A DNA stretch of 64,000 bases from Isoetes taiwanensis (taxonomy: Eukaryota > Streptophyta > Lycopodiopsida > Isoetales > Isoetaceae): contig JAJEKV010000532.1 of the NCBI GenBank assembly GCA_021234155.1, positions 62,001-126,000 on the forward strand. Direction: 5' to 3'. A program made the position numbers and the translations under genes. Positions 1-11,475 of this stretch are shown piece by piece (the first letter of the stretch is position 1; each line of letters starts with the position of its first letter). The notes below the pieces were generated by a model, which ran no database searches, was not told the DNA's origin, and worked only from the letters and a program-made list of their open reading frames with translations.

Positions 1-310
1 AGTGCATTGTCTAAAAGAAGCAGACAAATCAAATTTTTGAGTTTTAAAAGGGCCTGCGTACATAGCCAATTAATGTTTATGTCTGCAAAATTCGCGCTAT
101 TGCCAAGGCCAATCATTCATGTTTGCAAGTAAAATGGGTTTAAGGAGCAATTGCCCATTCAATTTTCCCTACAACATAATGCCATGTGGGCTACTGCGCA
201 TTCACCTAAAACCTAAGCAGCATTTTCTTAGTGCCATTTTATTAGCCTCCACAGCAGACTCGAGTTTGATGAACTTGATACTGCAAGTATAATGTCCTGC
301 ATAATTTGTT
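1..310. other. Intergenic, nothing recognised
   Basis: AT-rich single-copy-looking sequence. No open frame with family motifs, no RNA gene and no repeat shared with the rest of the window was seen. Confidence 0.4.
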
Positions 311-858
311 GTATTTAACATAACTACCATTGACATTAATTAACACAATCATTGGGTCCAACACATTTAAATTAAATCCCCTTAAACCCCTTTTGGTTTG
401 GGTGCATATTCACACGAGGGGGTGACTCAAGACAACGAGAGCTGTTGGATAGGCATATTCGCCCCTTATTTCTTAATCTACATCATAAGTTCCTCATTTG
501 TGGGGTATGCAAGTACAAAATTTGCTATACTGTATAACAAGATTCGCAAAATACTATAAGATTTCAAGCGGAAGGAATACTATATGGTGTTGATTTTGCA
601 TGCGTGCAAAATACAATTATGAGGGCTCTCGGCTACCCTTAATCACCTCCGTGGTGAATATGCAGGGGGTTTAAGGGGATTTTAATTTAAATGTGTTGGA
701 CTTCAATGGTTGTGTTAATTAACGCCAATGGTAGTTATGTGTTGGTTGTTAATGTCAATGGTTGTTATGTGTTGGGGGATCTAATTTTTATATGTTGAAA
801 GTTAATGGTTTGTGTTGCAAAAAAATTTTTTTGGCCCCTTCGGGGCCTTAGGGACGCC
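311..858. mobile_element. Foldback/MITE-like element, copy A
   Basis: Two arms form an imperfect inverted repeat. The left arm (about 321-412) carries TAACTACCATTGACATTAAT and later CCCCTTAAACCCC. The right arm (about 648-737) carries the reverse complement of both. The core between them has no coding potential. A second copy in the opposite orientation lies at 38757-39162, and homology between copies continues past the right arm to a GGCCCCTTCGGGGCC-type palindrome near 840-855. This fits a non-autonomous foldback or MITE element. No target duplication could be fixed, so the outer ends are uncertain. Confidence 0.65.
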
Positions 859-1146
859 CCTCCCCCTTCCCCGGACCAGTGTGACAAAAATTTTAGAATT
901 CAAACCCGAAAAAACTAGAATTCATTTGAGGCTTTCATCACCAGTAGCTTTTTTGAATTTCATCACAATAAAACAAATAGAACATAAGTAAAAGTTACCA
1001 TAAAGATAGAGCAGATTGATCCCATTATTTTGAAAGTCATAAAGTTTGCAACACCCATACATAAACATTTTTCAACTGGAATTTAACAGCAAGCCTTTGG
1101 CCTCCATGGATTCTTGTGGTGAGAAACCAAAGTGGAAAACTTTTAC

Positions 1147-1916
1147 GCTTGTTAGCACAAGGATCTATAAGCCTTGTAATTTGCTTAATAACTGCCTCAA
1201 AATATAAAAATACATGGTAATTTTTTGCAAGCTTCATTCGAATGAGCCATAAAAACAATATCCAATAGCCAATCTGTATTAATCGTACTAGTAGGATGTG
1301 AAAGCCTACCAAACCCGGCCAAAAAATTGTTGTTTTAGCATAGATAACTTAACCAAACATATCCATATCATACACTATCAAAAGATCTGGGAGAGCTTTC
1401 TAACATAATAAAAATCATCTCAAAAAGCCACGGATCAAAAGTTATGATAAGAAATGTGTTGCCGGGCGGGAAATCGCACTACATCGCCCTTCAAGCCCTT
1501 CATGTGCCCATTATGCACCACACACACTGCTTGTTAGCACAAGGATCTAGAAGCCTTGGAATTTGCTTAATACCTGCCTCAAAATCTAAAAATGCATGGT
1601 ATTTTTTTTGCAAGCTTCATTCGAATGAGCCATAAAACAATATCCAATAGCTTATCCTCAGATAATCACCGGTAGGATGTGAAAGCCTACCAAACCCGGC
1701 CAAAAATTGCTGTTTTAGCATAGATAACTTAACCAAACATATCCATATCATACACTATCAAAAAAGATCTCGAGAGAGCTTTCCAACGCAATAAAAATCA
1801 TCTCAAACAGAGCTCTGGATCAAAAGTTATGATAAGAAATGTGTTGCCTACGGGAAACCGCACTACATGCGCCCTTCAAGCCCCTTCATGTGTCCATTAT
1901 GCACCACACACACAAA
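1147..1916. repeat. Tandem duplication, about 382-bp unit, two copies
   Basis: The block starting GCTTGTTAGCACAAGGATCT at 1147 recurs at 1529 and stays aligned to the shared ending with ATTATGCACCACACACAC. The copies differ by scattered substitutions and small indels. Short open frames here have no family motifs and are probably chance. Confidence 0.85.
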
Positions 1917-2010
1917 AAAGAGGGCTTTTGTTGTGAGCCATTGGTTGTTGAGCATTATGCACCACACGCACAAAAAGGGCTTTTGTTGTGAGCCATTGGT
2001 TGTTGACCAT
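1895..2010. repeat. 58-bp tandem duplication
   Basis: CATTATGCACCACAC starts at 1895 and again at 1953. Each is followed by GGGCTTTTGTTGTGAGCCAT and GGTTGTTGA. It is nested at the edge of the larger duplication. Confidence 0.85.
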
Positions 2011-2176
2011 TCAAAAAAAAGAGGCTAAAATCAATGGCTCGAAATGGTGCACTCTAGATGTAATGCATTAGTACATCCATTTGAATACATCACGAAATCA
2101 TAGGAAAACCTTAGTGAAAAGCGTACAAAACCACAAAGAAAACCCCATGTTATTATGCTACATATTCTAGAATGGG
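2011..2176. repeat. Dispersed repeat, inverted partner at 36600-36822
   Basis: Its reverse complement matches the sequence inside the LTR retrotransposon at 36.6 kb. The shared features are GTAGCATAATAAC, GGTTTTCCTA, TGGATGTACTAAT, ACATCTAGAGTGCACCATTT and, running into 1920-2010, CTCACAACAAAAGCCCT. One element family has been deposited at both places in opposite orientation. Confidence 0.7.
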
Positions 2177-2600
2177 GCTCGCATGAAAATGACAAAAACT
2201 CCTGATAGGCTTCTCATTCATCTCGCCAGATTTTCTACAATGGTGGATAGTGGGTAGCAGCACACATGCTAACTAACACGAAGAAAAAATAAAGGGAATG
2301 TCCAATTATACAACTTGGACCCCATGAAATACAATGCTAATAGATGTTTGGTTTGTGTACCTGCCGAAAACTTATCACCGGGATTAAAAAACCTCGCCCT
2401 TTTGGATTTTCGAGGAAAAACCCTAGTGATAAGCCTTCGGCAAGAGGCTTGGACAAACGTACGGCTGAGAATTCGCTCCCCAAACCCACGAATGGAGAAG
2501 TCGAAGCTGCTACCGCTTGAAACAAAAACGTCTTCAAATAGAGGGGCTGGTCACGCGTGCCGGGCGACAAATACATTAAACAATTAAGGGGAAGGATGGG

Positions 2601-3155
2601 TTTCAAAGAATAGAGAATAAGGATGCGCTAAGAGAGAAGAGGAAGCACCGATGAGGCGTGCCTAATATAGCGATCTCCCATCTAGAGAAGGCATGCACCA
2701 CATGCATGCATGCAAGACATAGACATGCTCGCCCCTCTAGAATTTCGATCCGAGGACTTCGGATCGATGGAATTCTAGAATGGGGCTCGCATGAAAACGA
2801 CAAAAACCTCGAATAGAAGAGAACTTCCTTATTAAAATGGGATCGAGGGATGAAGGTCAAATGATTATGGCTAAAGAAGAGGCAAGTTCGAGAAAGGACA
2901 TGCCAAAGATGAAAGAAATGCCAAATTGATCAATCCAAGCGGGAGAAGCCCTTCCCCGCATAGTTTCAAAGAATAGAGAATAAGGTGCTGGCGAGAGAGA
3001 AGAGGAAGTGCCGATGAGACGTTGATGAAGAACCCTCGCCTAATATAGCGATCTCCCATCCGGATAAGGCATGCATCGCGATGCATGCATGCAAAGACAT
3101 GCATGCTCGCCCCCTCTAGAATTTCGATCCGAGGAGGGATCGGATCGATGGAAAC
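2601..3155. repeat. Spaced direct duplication, about 180-bp arms
   Basis: Arms at about 2601-2779 and 2964-3155 share TTTCAAAGAATAGAGAATAA, CCTAATATAGCGATCTCCCA, a stretch rich in GCATGCATGC, and CTAGAATTTCGATCCGAGGA. The phrase CTAGAATGGGGCTCGCATGA also occurs at about 2168 and 2774, so the duplicated module is larger and rearranged. No coding function is visible. Confidence 0.75.
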
Positions 3156-3159
3156 TTGT

Positions 3160-3930
3160 TAGCAAAAAGTTAAAAGCTAATTTCCTCCATAACTTACACC
3201 AAGAACATGGACACACTTTTCCTTTAAAACTGCATTGCTAGATTCAGCCAAAGAACATCTCCTAATGTAATCTTAGCTTGATGGGCTCTCAATTACAGAA
3301 CTCGCATCATGGCTGCAACGCCTTTTATTTGCTGCTAGTAACGGACCTCTATTTGCATTAGCATCATTGAATTCTGGTTTACAACCAGCTCCAATGTTGC
3401 TAACTATCATCTTTTGGAAAAAGAAGGACGGCCAATCAAGGGATTTTAGAGAGAATTTAGCATTGTGGAGCATAAGTTTAAAGTTAATTATGTCTATACA
3501 TAAGAATGGTCGGAGGCTAAAATTGAGCTCATGAAACTTGTGCAGTTCTTTAGTTGGCATTAGAAGCGTGTGTTCTTGGTCTTTTCTAAAGAAACAAAAC
3601 GATCTTTAGTCAATGTTTGTTTCAGCTTTTGGCATTACCAGTAGGGATGACAATTATAAGTTCAACTCGTTTTGAGAAGCCACGAGAATACAAAGAAACA
3701 AACATTTCGTGATTGAAAATAAGGTTATCAACATGAATTTGCACAACAATTTGCCATTTCTAACAAGGCCTATTGTGCAGCCAACCTTCGACCAATGATC
3801 AAAAGATAAAGTCACGAGCTTCATAATTCATCTTATTCGGGGCATTTTTAAGCTTATCATCAGAACTGAAGCAAATTTCTCATTGAAATTTGCATGACAA
3901 CAAGGAAAGAACCAAAAACTAAACTAGGGT
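3160..3930. other. No recognisable gene
   Basis: A 95-codon open frame on the minus strand (3273-3560) has no motif I recognise and no splice or promoter context. I treat it as chance or very old debris. Confidence 0.3.
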
Positions 3931-3934
3931 TGTG

Positions 3935-4300
3935 CAGGATTTTCATTCTCTTGGTGTTGTCCACGGGGATCTCAAGCCCAGTAATGCCCCTCGATTACTC
4001 TAGGTGGATAACCTTATGATGTTAAGGTTGCGGACTTTGCCTCTCTATTTCTTTCTATGGTTCGAGTAGAAGCATGAAAGGATGATTGAATTTTTTTGTA
4101 TATTGATGTAAAAAATTTGAACTAGGTTAAAGTGTTTGTAATGTAATGTACATTTTGAATTTTACATGGAGTTGCCTATCATTAATAAAAGGTGGTTGAC
4201 GTACAATATTCTCCATAATTATACCAAATCCTCCTCGAAATCTTGTACTAGCTTCTCTATCAATAAAATCTAAATATCTTGCCTGCAAAAAAAAAAAAAA
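3935..4300 (+). pseudogene. Protein kinase fragment with downstream poly-A tract
   Basis: At 3946-4005 the plus strand reads HSLGVVHGDLKPSN, the catalytic-loop signature of a eukaryotic protein kinase (HxDLKPxN). After one stop and a frame change, 4015-4065 reads YDVKVADFA, the DFG region with Gly changed to Ala. These are kinase subdomains VIB and VII only; no glycine loop or APE motif is nearby. AATAAA follows at 4262 and a run of 14 A starts at 4287, as at the 3' end of a retrotransposed transcript. A TTGTGCAG just before the match could instead be an old splice acceptor. Non-functional; a processed pseudogene is possible but unproven. Confidence 0.65.
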
Positions 4301-5445
4301 CTTTGGCGCACATTTTGAACTTTCCTCAATCGATCAAACATGGCTCGGATTCTACCTCAACGAAAACTTGGCCCCGAATCGATTATAGTCGCTCCTAAAT
4401 CGAATGCATTTCAAGAAACAAATGCATCTTGAAGAAATTGAAATCCTTTTCCTTCAAGTAAATAATACAAATCCCTTCAAGCAAATAATACAAAACGGTT
4501 AATAATCTGATTTTTTGTGCGGGATGTTGTATCCCTTTTCGCAGAATGGATCGATGTCTTAAAGCACCGTTGAAGAAGAAACTATGGAAGAAGGATTGGA
4601 CTCTCATGCAAGCACTTGAGGTCAGCATCGGGTTCAGATTTCAATCCTCCCGTTGATAAAGTTTGGAAAGCAATTGTTACAAGCGAGGCAAAGAAAAAAT
4701 CAAACAGAGGGTTTGTAGGGTTGGATCACATTGACAAAGCCAACTAGAAGAAAGGTGAATGTTTCTCAGTAAATCTCATAATGAATGAGGTATCTAATTT
4801 GACTCCAAAACAGCAAAGTATATTTGCAAGAAGATTATTGCAGGACAAAAGATTGCAATTCCTATTTGAGCCAAGCCATTGGAAGGCCTCAAGAGGCTAT
4901 CGTGAAAACAGATCCGTAAAAGAATTTAAAGGATGGCCTCCAAGGCGTCAAAAATGCAAACAACAATGGCGGACTTCTTTGCCAAAGCATGCTCAGACTA
5001 TCTATGGTGGTTGGAGAGGAAGGAGAATTACTGAAGACTTCACTAGCGACTAAGTTGCTGAAAATACATCCTAGAAATATGAAACTAGCGGTGGAGAGAA
5101 GGAAAAGAATGTCCATTAGAGTTTTTTGAGGTCAAATAAGGGCCCCTTACTTTCGATGCCCACAAAAAAGCTCGCGGCCAATGGGGAGGCGAGCTTGTAC
5201 AGGATTTTTATACCGAGCCTCCTAAGTGCCTTCCAGGTGTCACCCTTAGGTAGGTTCGGCAATGCACGTGCCCCGTGCCTCTTGGTGTGGGTGTACGATA
5301 GGACAGAAACAATAATGATGCTCCCGCCCTCAATTCCTGCCCAAGGTTTTTCATTCCAAAACTTAAATCACAAATTGTGCCCAAGAGAGCTCAAATCGAT
5401 ATGCTCAAATCAATCTGCTTGCTCCGATTCGGTTGAAGTAAATTT
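4301..5445. other. No recognisable gene
   Basis: Contains a 90-codon open frame (4781-5053) rich in Arg and Lys and a 121-codon frame (5126-5491) that runs into the SINE-like unit. Neither shows domain motifs, and both lack promoter or intron evidence. Confidence 0.3.
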
Positions 5446-5449
5446 GATG

Positions 5450-5635
5450 AGCGTCGGGCGTTGGTCTAGTGGTAACACACTAGTTCCTTAGCAATGTGGT
5501 CGAAGTTGACCGCACTCTTCGATCTTGTTGGGGGTCAAATTTAATGTAAAGGTGGTTGGGGCAGAGGCCCAACCAAGCATGGATGCTGCCTAGTGGCGTG
5601 ACATTAAAACTACTATCTATCTTATTAGTACGTCT
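5450..5635 (+). mobile_element. Candidate tRNA-derived SINE
   Basis: GTTGGTCTAGTGGT at about 5461 matches the RNA polymerase III A box (TRGYNNARNNG). About 38 bases on, GGTCGAAGTTGACC is a weak B-box-like motif. A non-tRNA body with GGTTGGGGCAGAGGCCCAACC follows. This is the layout of plant SINEs, which have a tRNA-like head and an unrelated body. No second copy was found in the window, and the 3' tail is not obvious. A degraded tRNA gene is less likely because the stems do not pair. Confidence 0.4.
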
Positions 5636-5754
5636 ATTCCGCCACTCCATAATATTTTATGTATCGTTTTGTTGCTACAATGGGTAAAAAAACATACAAC
5701 AAATAGTGTCAAAGATGTTAAATAAAATACATTTAAGTCCATTGTGAAATTGTG

Positions 5755-5850
5755 AAGTGCTTAAACAAAATAGTCCCCACGGTGCGAATAAGCGTCTCTT
5801 TTGGCAAAGGAAACGTGCTTTTCGCACCGCGGACCACTATAGCTTTTGTT
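5755..5850. repeat. Small imperfect hairpin
   Basis: ATAGTCCCCACGGTGCGAA is matched in reverse complement by TTCGCACCGCGGACCACTAT about 35 bases further on. This gives a stem of about 20 bp with mismatches. It could be a miniature element remnant. Confidence 0.55.
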
Positions 5851-7610
5851 CATTTTTTTCCTTTTCTGCAAGTCTAATTGCTCCCAAAATCTGTTCTAGT
5901 AGTTCTTCATCATTTTGAGCTTCAATAAGGGCCCGAATCAAAAAGGGAGGCAATTAATACAAAACAGAACACTACCGTTCTGAGATAGAGGAGGCGGAAG
6001 ACTCCCGCCAGAATCCGGCATCAACAAACCGCCCAAAGCATGGCTGCCCCAAATCCGACCCGCAGAGCTTGATCGACTGCCGTTGAATCTGAAGTCTCTC
6101 TCGCAATCACGATCCCAAATCCCAGTTTGCTAGCCCGATCTGGTCCAAATCTGAGAGGAGCCATTAATTGTTTAAGTGTGGGGCCGAGGCGGATGTAGAA
6201 GGAAGGCAAGATCAACGGATAACCTATGGCAAGGTGAGGGATTTCTCGAGAAAGATTTATATCCGCTTATTGGGTAGTCAGCCCCTTGTTCATATTCAAG
6301 CTTGAATGGGCCTTACAAACTATGGGCATGGAGAAAGATACATCAAGAAAATGGTTGCTCTTGATGGCAAGAAGCCTGCACCTAAATCTCCATGTTCGAA
6401 CCTCGCCAGAGGATTACTGCTTTTGGGGTTTTGTAAAACCAAGTTCAAATGCCAATAACTTTTGCAAATGTCGAAGTCCATCAAGCAACTCGCTGGATTT
6501 GGCTTAAAATCGGACAAAACCCTTTGCCTATAAGCTCCCGCAAGCAAAAAGCGGAGAAATGATAACTATTTGCATGTGCCTTACCTAGTCCAAACGCTTT
6601 TGTTTTGCCAAAGTGACCACTCATTGGGCGTGCTTCAATTCCATAACCAGTCCTAACTGTGCCCAAATAAACACAAAGAATCCACTCGGTATGCCCCTTC
6701 GCCCTAAGGGTTTAGCCTCCAAATAATCAAGGCGTCGGTTGCAGAGACACAAGGGTTTAGCCCCCAAATAAATCAAGATATGTATAGAACTCCATCACGC
6801 TTGCCTTCCTAAATAAACATAGACGCCATACCCAATTCTTACGCAGAATTTTTCGTAAGTGGATGCATCATGCCCTTTGGAAAACCAAAAAAAATGGAGG
6901 CTAACAGAGGCCCTTTCGCCCGCAAAAAGAAAAGAGCCGATACCTTTGCTTCAAAAAAAAAATATCAAACAATTTGGGAAATTTGGAGCCGATAGTCAAG
7001 CTTGCCATTAATCCGATGGATTCCTCGATCCGTTCTCCTCTTTTCAAGCAACAAAACTCTGTAAAAATAAAGTGAGAGCTAGAATGAACATGATTGATCC
7101 ATTTACGGAAGCTTCGATATGCTCCGGATTTGGGAAGCAGCGAGAGAAGATATGCGCTTTGCCAATCCGGCAAAGGCATAGAGACTCAAACAAAGGGAAA
7201 TATGACCTCCCAATTTCCCCAATTTTCCCGCCACACGCATATGTTATTATTGTCCGTAATTAATAAAGCGATTCTGAGAACAAGACAAAAATTATTATAG
7301 GTTTAGGCTGGCTTTTTGCCCGAGGCTCTGAGGTTCGCATGCCATGTTGGCATTTCTTAGAAGGCCCTTAATTGACCTCAAAAATCCTCTAATGACTAGG
7401 TGGAACAAATCGTGGGCATTAGCAGGTCGAAATCCAAGAACAAATACTTGATAGATCAGGCTATTAAGGATATGGTTGCTCAGTTTTGGTTAGATAACTC
7501 AAAGGTTTCACAAAAATTAGAGATGTCATGAAGAAGAGGACACAACCAATTCAATATATTGACATTACATAGGTACGCATTGTAATTTTGTAATTGCATC
7601 TTGTTTTTCA
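5851..7610. other. No recognisable gene
   Basis: Mixed single-copy-looking sequence with several short overlapping open frames on both strands between 6021 and 7300. None has family motifs or consistent splice sites. Confidence 0.3.
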
Positions 7611-7612
7611 GT

Positions 7613-7742
7613 AATAAAGATGTTTTTATTTTGTAACACCGATGTAAAAGTTTGTAGATTTCTTTACTTTTTGGCAGAATAAAGATGTCTTTTATTTTGT
7701 AACACCGATGTAAAAGTTTGTAGCATTTCTTTACTTTTTGAA
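7613..7742. repeat. 65-bp tandem duplication
   Basis: AATAAAGATG starts at 7613 and 7678. Both copies continue through TTTATTTTGTAACACCGATG and TTTCTTTACTTTTTG. A shorter doublet of GGATGTATATTTGTTTACAT type follows at about 7810-7875. Confidence 0.85.
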
Positions 7743-7879
7743 TGTAATGTAGATGCACGATCGCCCTAGTTGTTCTACATGGAAATGTCAAATTATTTCA
7801 TGGCAACACGCATATGTATATTTGTTTACATGTATATTCTGGATGTATATTTGTTTACATGTATATTCGGATGTATTGT

Positions 7880-9415
7880 AGATGTAGGCAAGTAACTAAG
7901 AAGAAATTAGTGTGGAGATGTATTAATTGTCAAAAAATTATGTGACTTCATAGTAAATGAAATAAAATTCATGTCTAATGTACATGTATGTGTGGGAGTT
8001 TAGGGTCTTGAATATGTAAAAGATTTGTATGTAATGTAATGTAATGAGGTGACTAATTTTATTTCAACTTGTAATTTCTGGCTGAATTATTCAATTTTGT
8101 GGATCAAGATCGAGGTCTTGATTGGGCTTAGGCAATTTGAATTAGAAAGCTAAAGGAAAGAAACACATGTTGTTGCGTGAAACATGAGCAATCAGATCTG
8201 TACAAAGCAAGCATTTAATTTGATGAGGTCAAGACTCCATGAAAATTGTTCGCAATTGTGGTGTGTGCGCATCCGAAGCTCATCTTTGGAATATGTCAAG
8301 CCAAGAACAAGACATTTGATAATGTTAGGGTGAAAGCATGTTGTAGTGGAACACCACGGTGTCCCCCCGGTCCTCCTAAAAATGTGGTGGGAGATATCAA
8401 ATTTATGGATGCGATTTTAAATGTTTGTTTGGCCTAGTGCATGTCTTGCCCGGATTCAATCATTTCTGAATCGCAACAACCCGATTCCTACATGCACCGG
8501 TCCCATTCCAATTTCCTACGCCACCCGCCCCATTCAATCTCCACCGAACCGATTTCTAAACCCACGACTCCACCCGCCTTTCACCCGGCTAATAACGGCT
8601 ATGGCGCTTTAATCCGGTTGTGGATCAATCTGTTCATACCTTCAATCATTTAATTTGGAAGCAAATCTGCCACGTAAGAGAAAGAGAACTCTGAACAAGA
8701 ACGGGATCATAAAAGACGCCAAAGGAAAAGACAAAGGGAAGCTAAAGAAGAATTAGCAAAATTGCAACAAAGCAGAGGGAGGATCCACTTAGAACGGCCT
8801 CTACCAGCGCGTCTGATGGTATTAAAATTGTTATCTTCATTTCATAGCACCACTAAAGGCTTGTCTAACAAAATGATAAGAAAGAGGTTTTACTAGATTA
8901 TCTCAAGAGGATGACACAATGGACAAAAGATTTGGCTAAGAGCCGAAAAGATTTGCAAGCCAAGAGCATTGTGGTCGCTAGAACCTCGTGGCTTCCATTC
9001 AACTTGTGAAGAAGTCTAACAGCAATGACAGTTTAGCGACCAAGAGTAGTTGCCTTGCTATGGCCGTAAGAGGAAGCATTAATAATACCGAAAAGTGCTA
9101 ATCCCGTCGGTGCTGCTCGGTTTTGGTAAACTGGCGGGTGTTCATCCTAGGAATCTTACCAAAGCAAAATTGAAGAGGGGGAAGAGATAGATTGCAAAGG
9201 GGGGGGGAAATGTGTTTTGTACAAAAGAGTTAGAAGAGCGGATGCAATTCCCAATTACGTCATAGAACCGCAATTTTGGACCAAAACGAGGGTCTCCAAA
9301 TGCAAAGGATGTTAAGTTCAAGATTTGAAGCGAAATGTAAGAGAGGATCATGCCACTCACTATCCGGAAGAATCACAGTTATTTCATTTCTTCATCTTCA
9401 CCACATTTTTTATTG
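7880..9415. other. No gene; one segment shared with 17.67 kb
   Basis: AAGCATGTTGTAGTGGAAC at about 8334, followed by GTGGTGGGAGATATC, resembles 17665-17745 in the same orientation, so an old dispersed repeat is present. The rest is featureless. Confidence 0.35.
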
Positions 9416-9419
9416 TTAA

Positions 9420-9935
9420 TGTGGTATGTGGTTAGTGATTGCTTGTGATATGTGGTTGCTATGGTTAGTGATTGCTTGTGGTGTGTGGTGCCTATTAATG
9501 CCGTGGATATATGATATGTCTTTGCCTAGTGTGGTGAGGCAATGGTGTGAAATAAATGTCATGTCAATATATGCTTTGTGGTGCCTAGTGTGGTGAATAA
9601 CATGGTGTAAAATACATGCTGTAATATATGCTATGTGGTGCCTAGTGTGGTGAAAATATGGTGTAAAATAAATGCTCTAAATATACTTTGTGGTGCCTAG
9701 TGTGGTGAATAACATGGTGTAAAAATAAATGTCAGAATATATGCTATGTGGTCCCTAGTGTGGTGAATAACATGGTGTGGTGTCCAGTGTGTGGTGCCTA
9801 GTGTGGTGCGGTGTGGTGCCTAGTGTGGTTAAAAATATGGTGTAAAATAAATGCTGTAATATATTCTATGTGGTGCCTAGTGTGGTGAATAACGAGGTGT
9901 AAGATGAATTATGTCCAGTAATATATGCTATGTTT
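9420..9935. repeat. Minisatellite of about 58-bp GTGGTG-rich units
   Basis: Repeated units carry GTGGTGCCTAGTGTGGTGAA, then AACATGGTGTAAAATAAATG and a TATATGCTATG spacer. Unit length varies, and there is a collapsed stretch near 9775-9830 where only the GTGGTGCCTAGTGTGG core is reiterated. Non-coding. Confidence 0.9.
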
Positions 9936-10132
9936 AATAGAAATCTCAGCATTTAATTGGATGGAGGTGAAAGTGACACACGAAAAATTACATTAAGGAT
10001 GGGAGTAATGGGACAGAGAATCATTGGAAACTGTCACATCAAAATGCAAGGTCAATCATTCAAAAGTCGGGTCGCGGCAGGAAGCATTGGGGGAAAACCA
10101 TAAATCTAGTTTTGCATGCAGACATTGGCTTA

Positions 10133-10467
10133 TTGATATGGTTTGTGGGGTATGGGATAAAGCCTGGAAAGGTTGGGGCCCATTGGATAACGATTTCCTT
10201 GAAGGATCCATCTTTTGACATGTTGGTTAGCACTAGGGGGCTTAGTGCATAACATTTGGTATCGAGCCAAAGTTCAATTCCTCATGGCAACATTGATGTG
10301 TTCCACATGCTTGAGGGCAAGCATCTCGAGGAATGGGAGGAATTGATATGGTTTGTGGGGTATGGGATAAAGCCTGGAAAGGTTGGGGCCCATTGGATAA
10401 CGATTTCCTTGAAGGATCCGCCCTTTTGACATGTTGGTTAGCACTAGGGGGCTTAGTGCATAACACT
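10133..10467 (+). mobile_element. LTR fragment, tRNA-Met primer-binding site and 210-bp-spaced duplication
   Basis: A block from TTGATATGGTTTGTGGGGTA to GGGGGCTTAGTGCATAACA occurs at 10133-10255 and again at 10343-10466. After the first copy, TTTGGTATCGAGCC (10257-10270) matches the initiator-tRNA-Met primer-binding consensus TGGTATCAGAGCC with a deletion, and CAAAGTTCAATTCC continues the match weakly. The preceding ...TAACA therefore looks like the 3' end of a 5' LTR. The second copy sits between this site and a gag-like start at 10483, so the leader has been rearranged. Confidence 0.6.
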
Positions 10468-10482
10468 TATCACAATCCAGCT

Positions 10483-11150
10483 ATGGCGGAAGAAAACAGA
10501 AGGAGAACACGAGCACAAAAACATTTTTCCAAGTTCAAATGGTCATGACGGTAGGACCTATCTTGGAGCAAATAAACCAGGAACAGAGGCGGATATTAGA
10601 GGAGCGGAGGACCCATGAATTCCGAGGTATTCTAGGCATAAAACATAGGTTAATTCCTCGATGGGCTTAAAGAATTAGAAGCCAAGGCAAGTGATGAAGG
10701 TTGCCTTTCTTTGTAGTAGATGTTGTTTTACACGTGATGATGTTGTTTACAATCATGCTCGGGGAGACTTACCGTGAGCTCGGTGCAGCCGGCGGGGGTT
10801 CCTCGGGGTGGTGTATGATTCTGAGGATGAGTTCTCTCCCGTGCTTGAGGAAGAGGATATGTTCATCCAACTAAAGCAGGAAATGATCCATGCTTCAGCC
10901 ATTAAAAAAGTGCTCGGACAGGCCGGATGCATGGAGACATAACAACCGAGACAATACTTTATGAGTCAGTATCATAAGTGGGAGCGTAAACTTGAGAAGC
11001 TCATGTTTTAGTGTTGGATTACACCAACTATTCAATTAGAAACACTTGATGAAGTCTTGAACGTATTTGAAGAAGAAGAGTTACAGGATCTCACAATGCA
11101 GGATCGATTGAGGCCCGAAGAATCGTATGTCATCTCTAATGCATTTTGAT
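10483..11150 (+). pseudogene. Decayed gag-like coding remnant
   Basis: An ATG at 10483 begins MAEENRRRTRAQKHFSKF. After a frameshift near 10540 the frame continues VGPILEQINQEQRRILEERR, a charged helical stretch like the N-terminal part of plant retrotransposon Gag proteins. Further coding-like acidic scraps follow in other frames: YDSEDEFSPVLEEEDMF near 10825 and LDEVLNVFEEEELQDL near 11050. No zinc knuckle, protease or reverse transcriptase was found. Its place just after an LTR-like end and primer-binding site supports gag; the frame breaks make it non-functional. Confidence 0.45.
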
Positions 11151-11194
11151 AATACTAGAAGCTCGGGGTTATAGTTTTCCACGATACCGTAATA

Positions 11195-11475
11195 CTTGAA
11201 TTAGAAATTTACACGTGCACAAGGCCATCATATGTTAAAACGAAGATACCGTAATACTTCAGAATTAGAAATTTACACAAAAGGTTCAAAAAGGCACAAG
11301 GCCATCATATATTCAAAAAAGGCACTAAGGCCATCATATATTACAAAGAGGCACTAAGGCCCTCGATCACAAGGGGTGAGTTCACAAGGGGTGAGATCAA
11401 ATGAAGGCACTAAGGCCTATATACCATCCTGCTTTTTCAAAAAAATACAAAGGCACAAAAGGCCCGTAGACTAAC
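11195..11475. repeat. Short tandem repeats with GGCACTAAGGCC core
   Basis: AGATACCGTAATACTT plus GAATTAGAAATTTACAC occurs twice (from about 11182 and 11244). AGGCACAAGGCCATCATAT and AGGCACTAAGGCC variants recur up to 11465. Irregular minisatellite. Confidence 0.75.
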
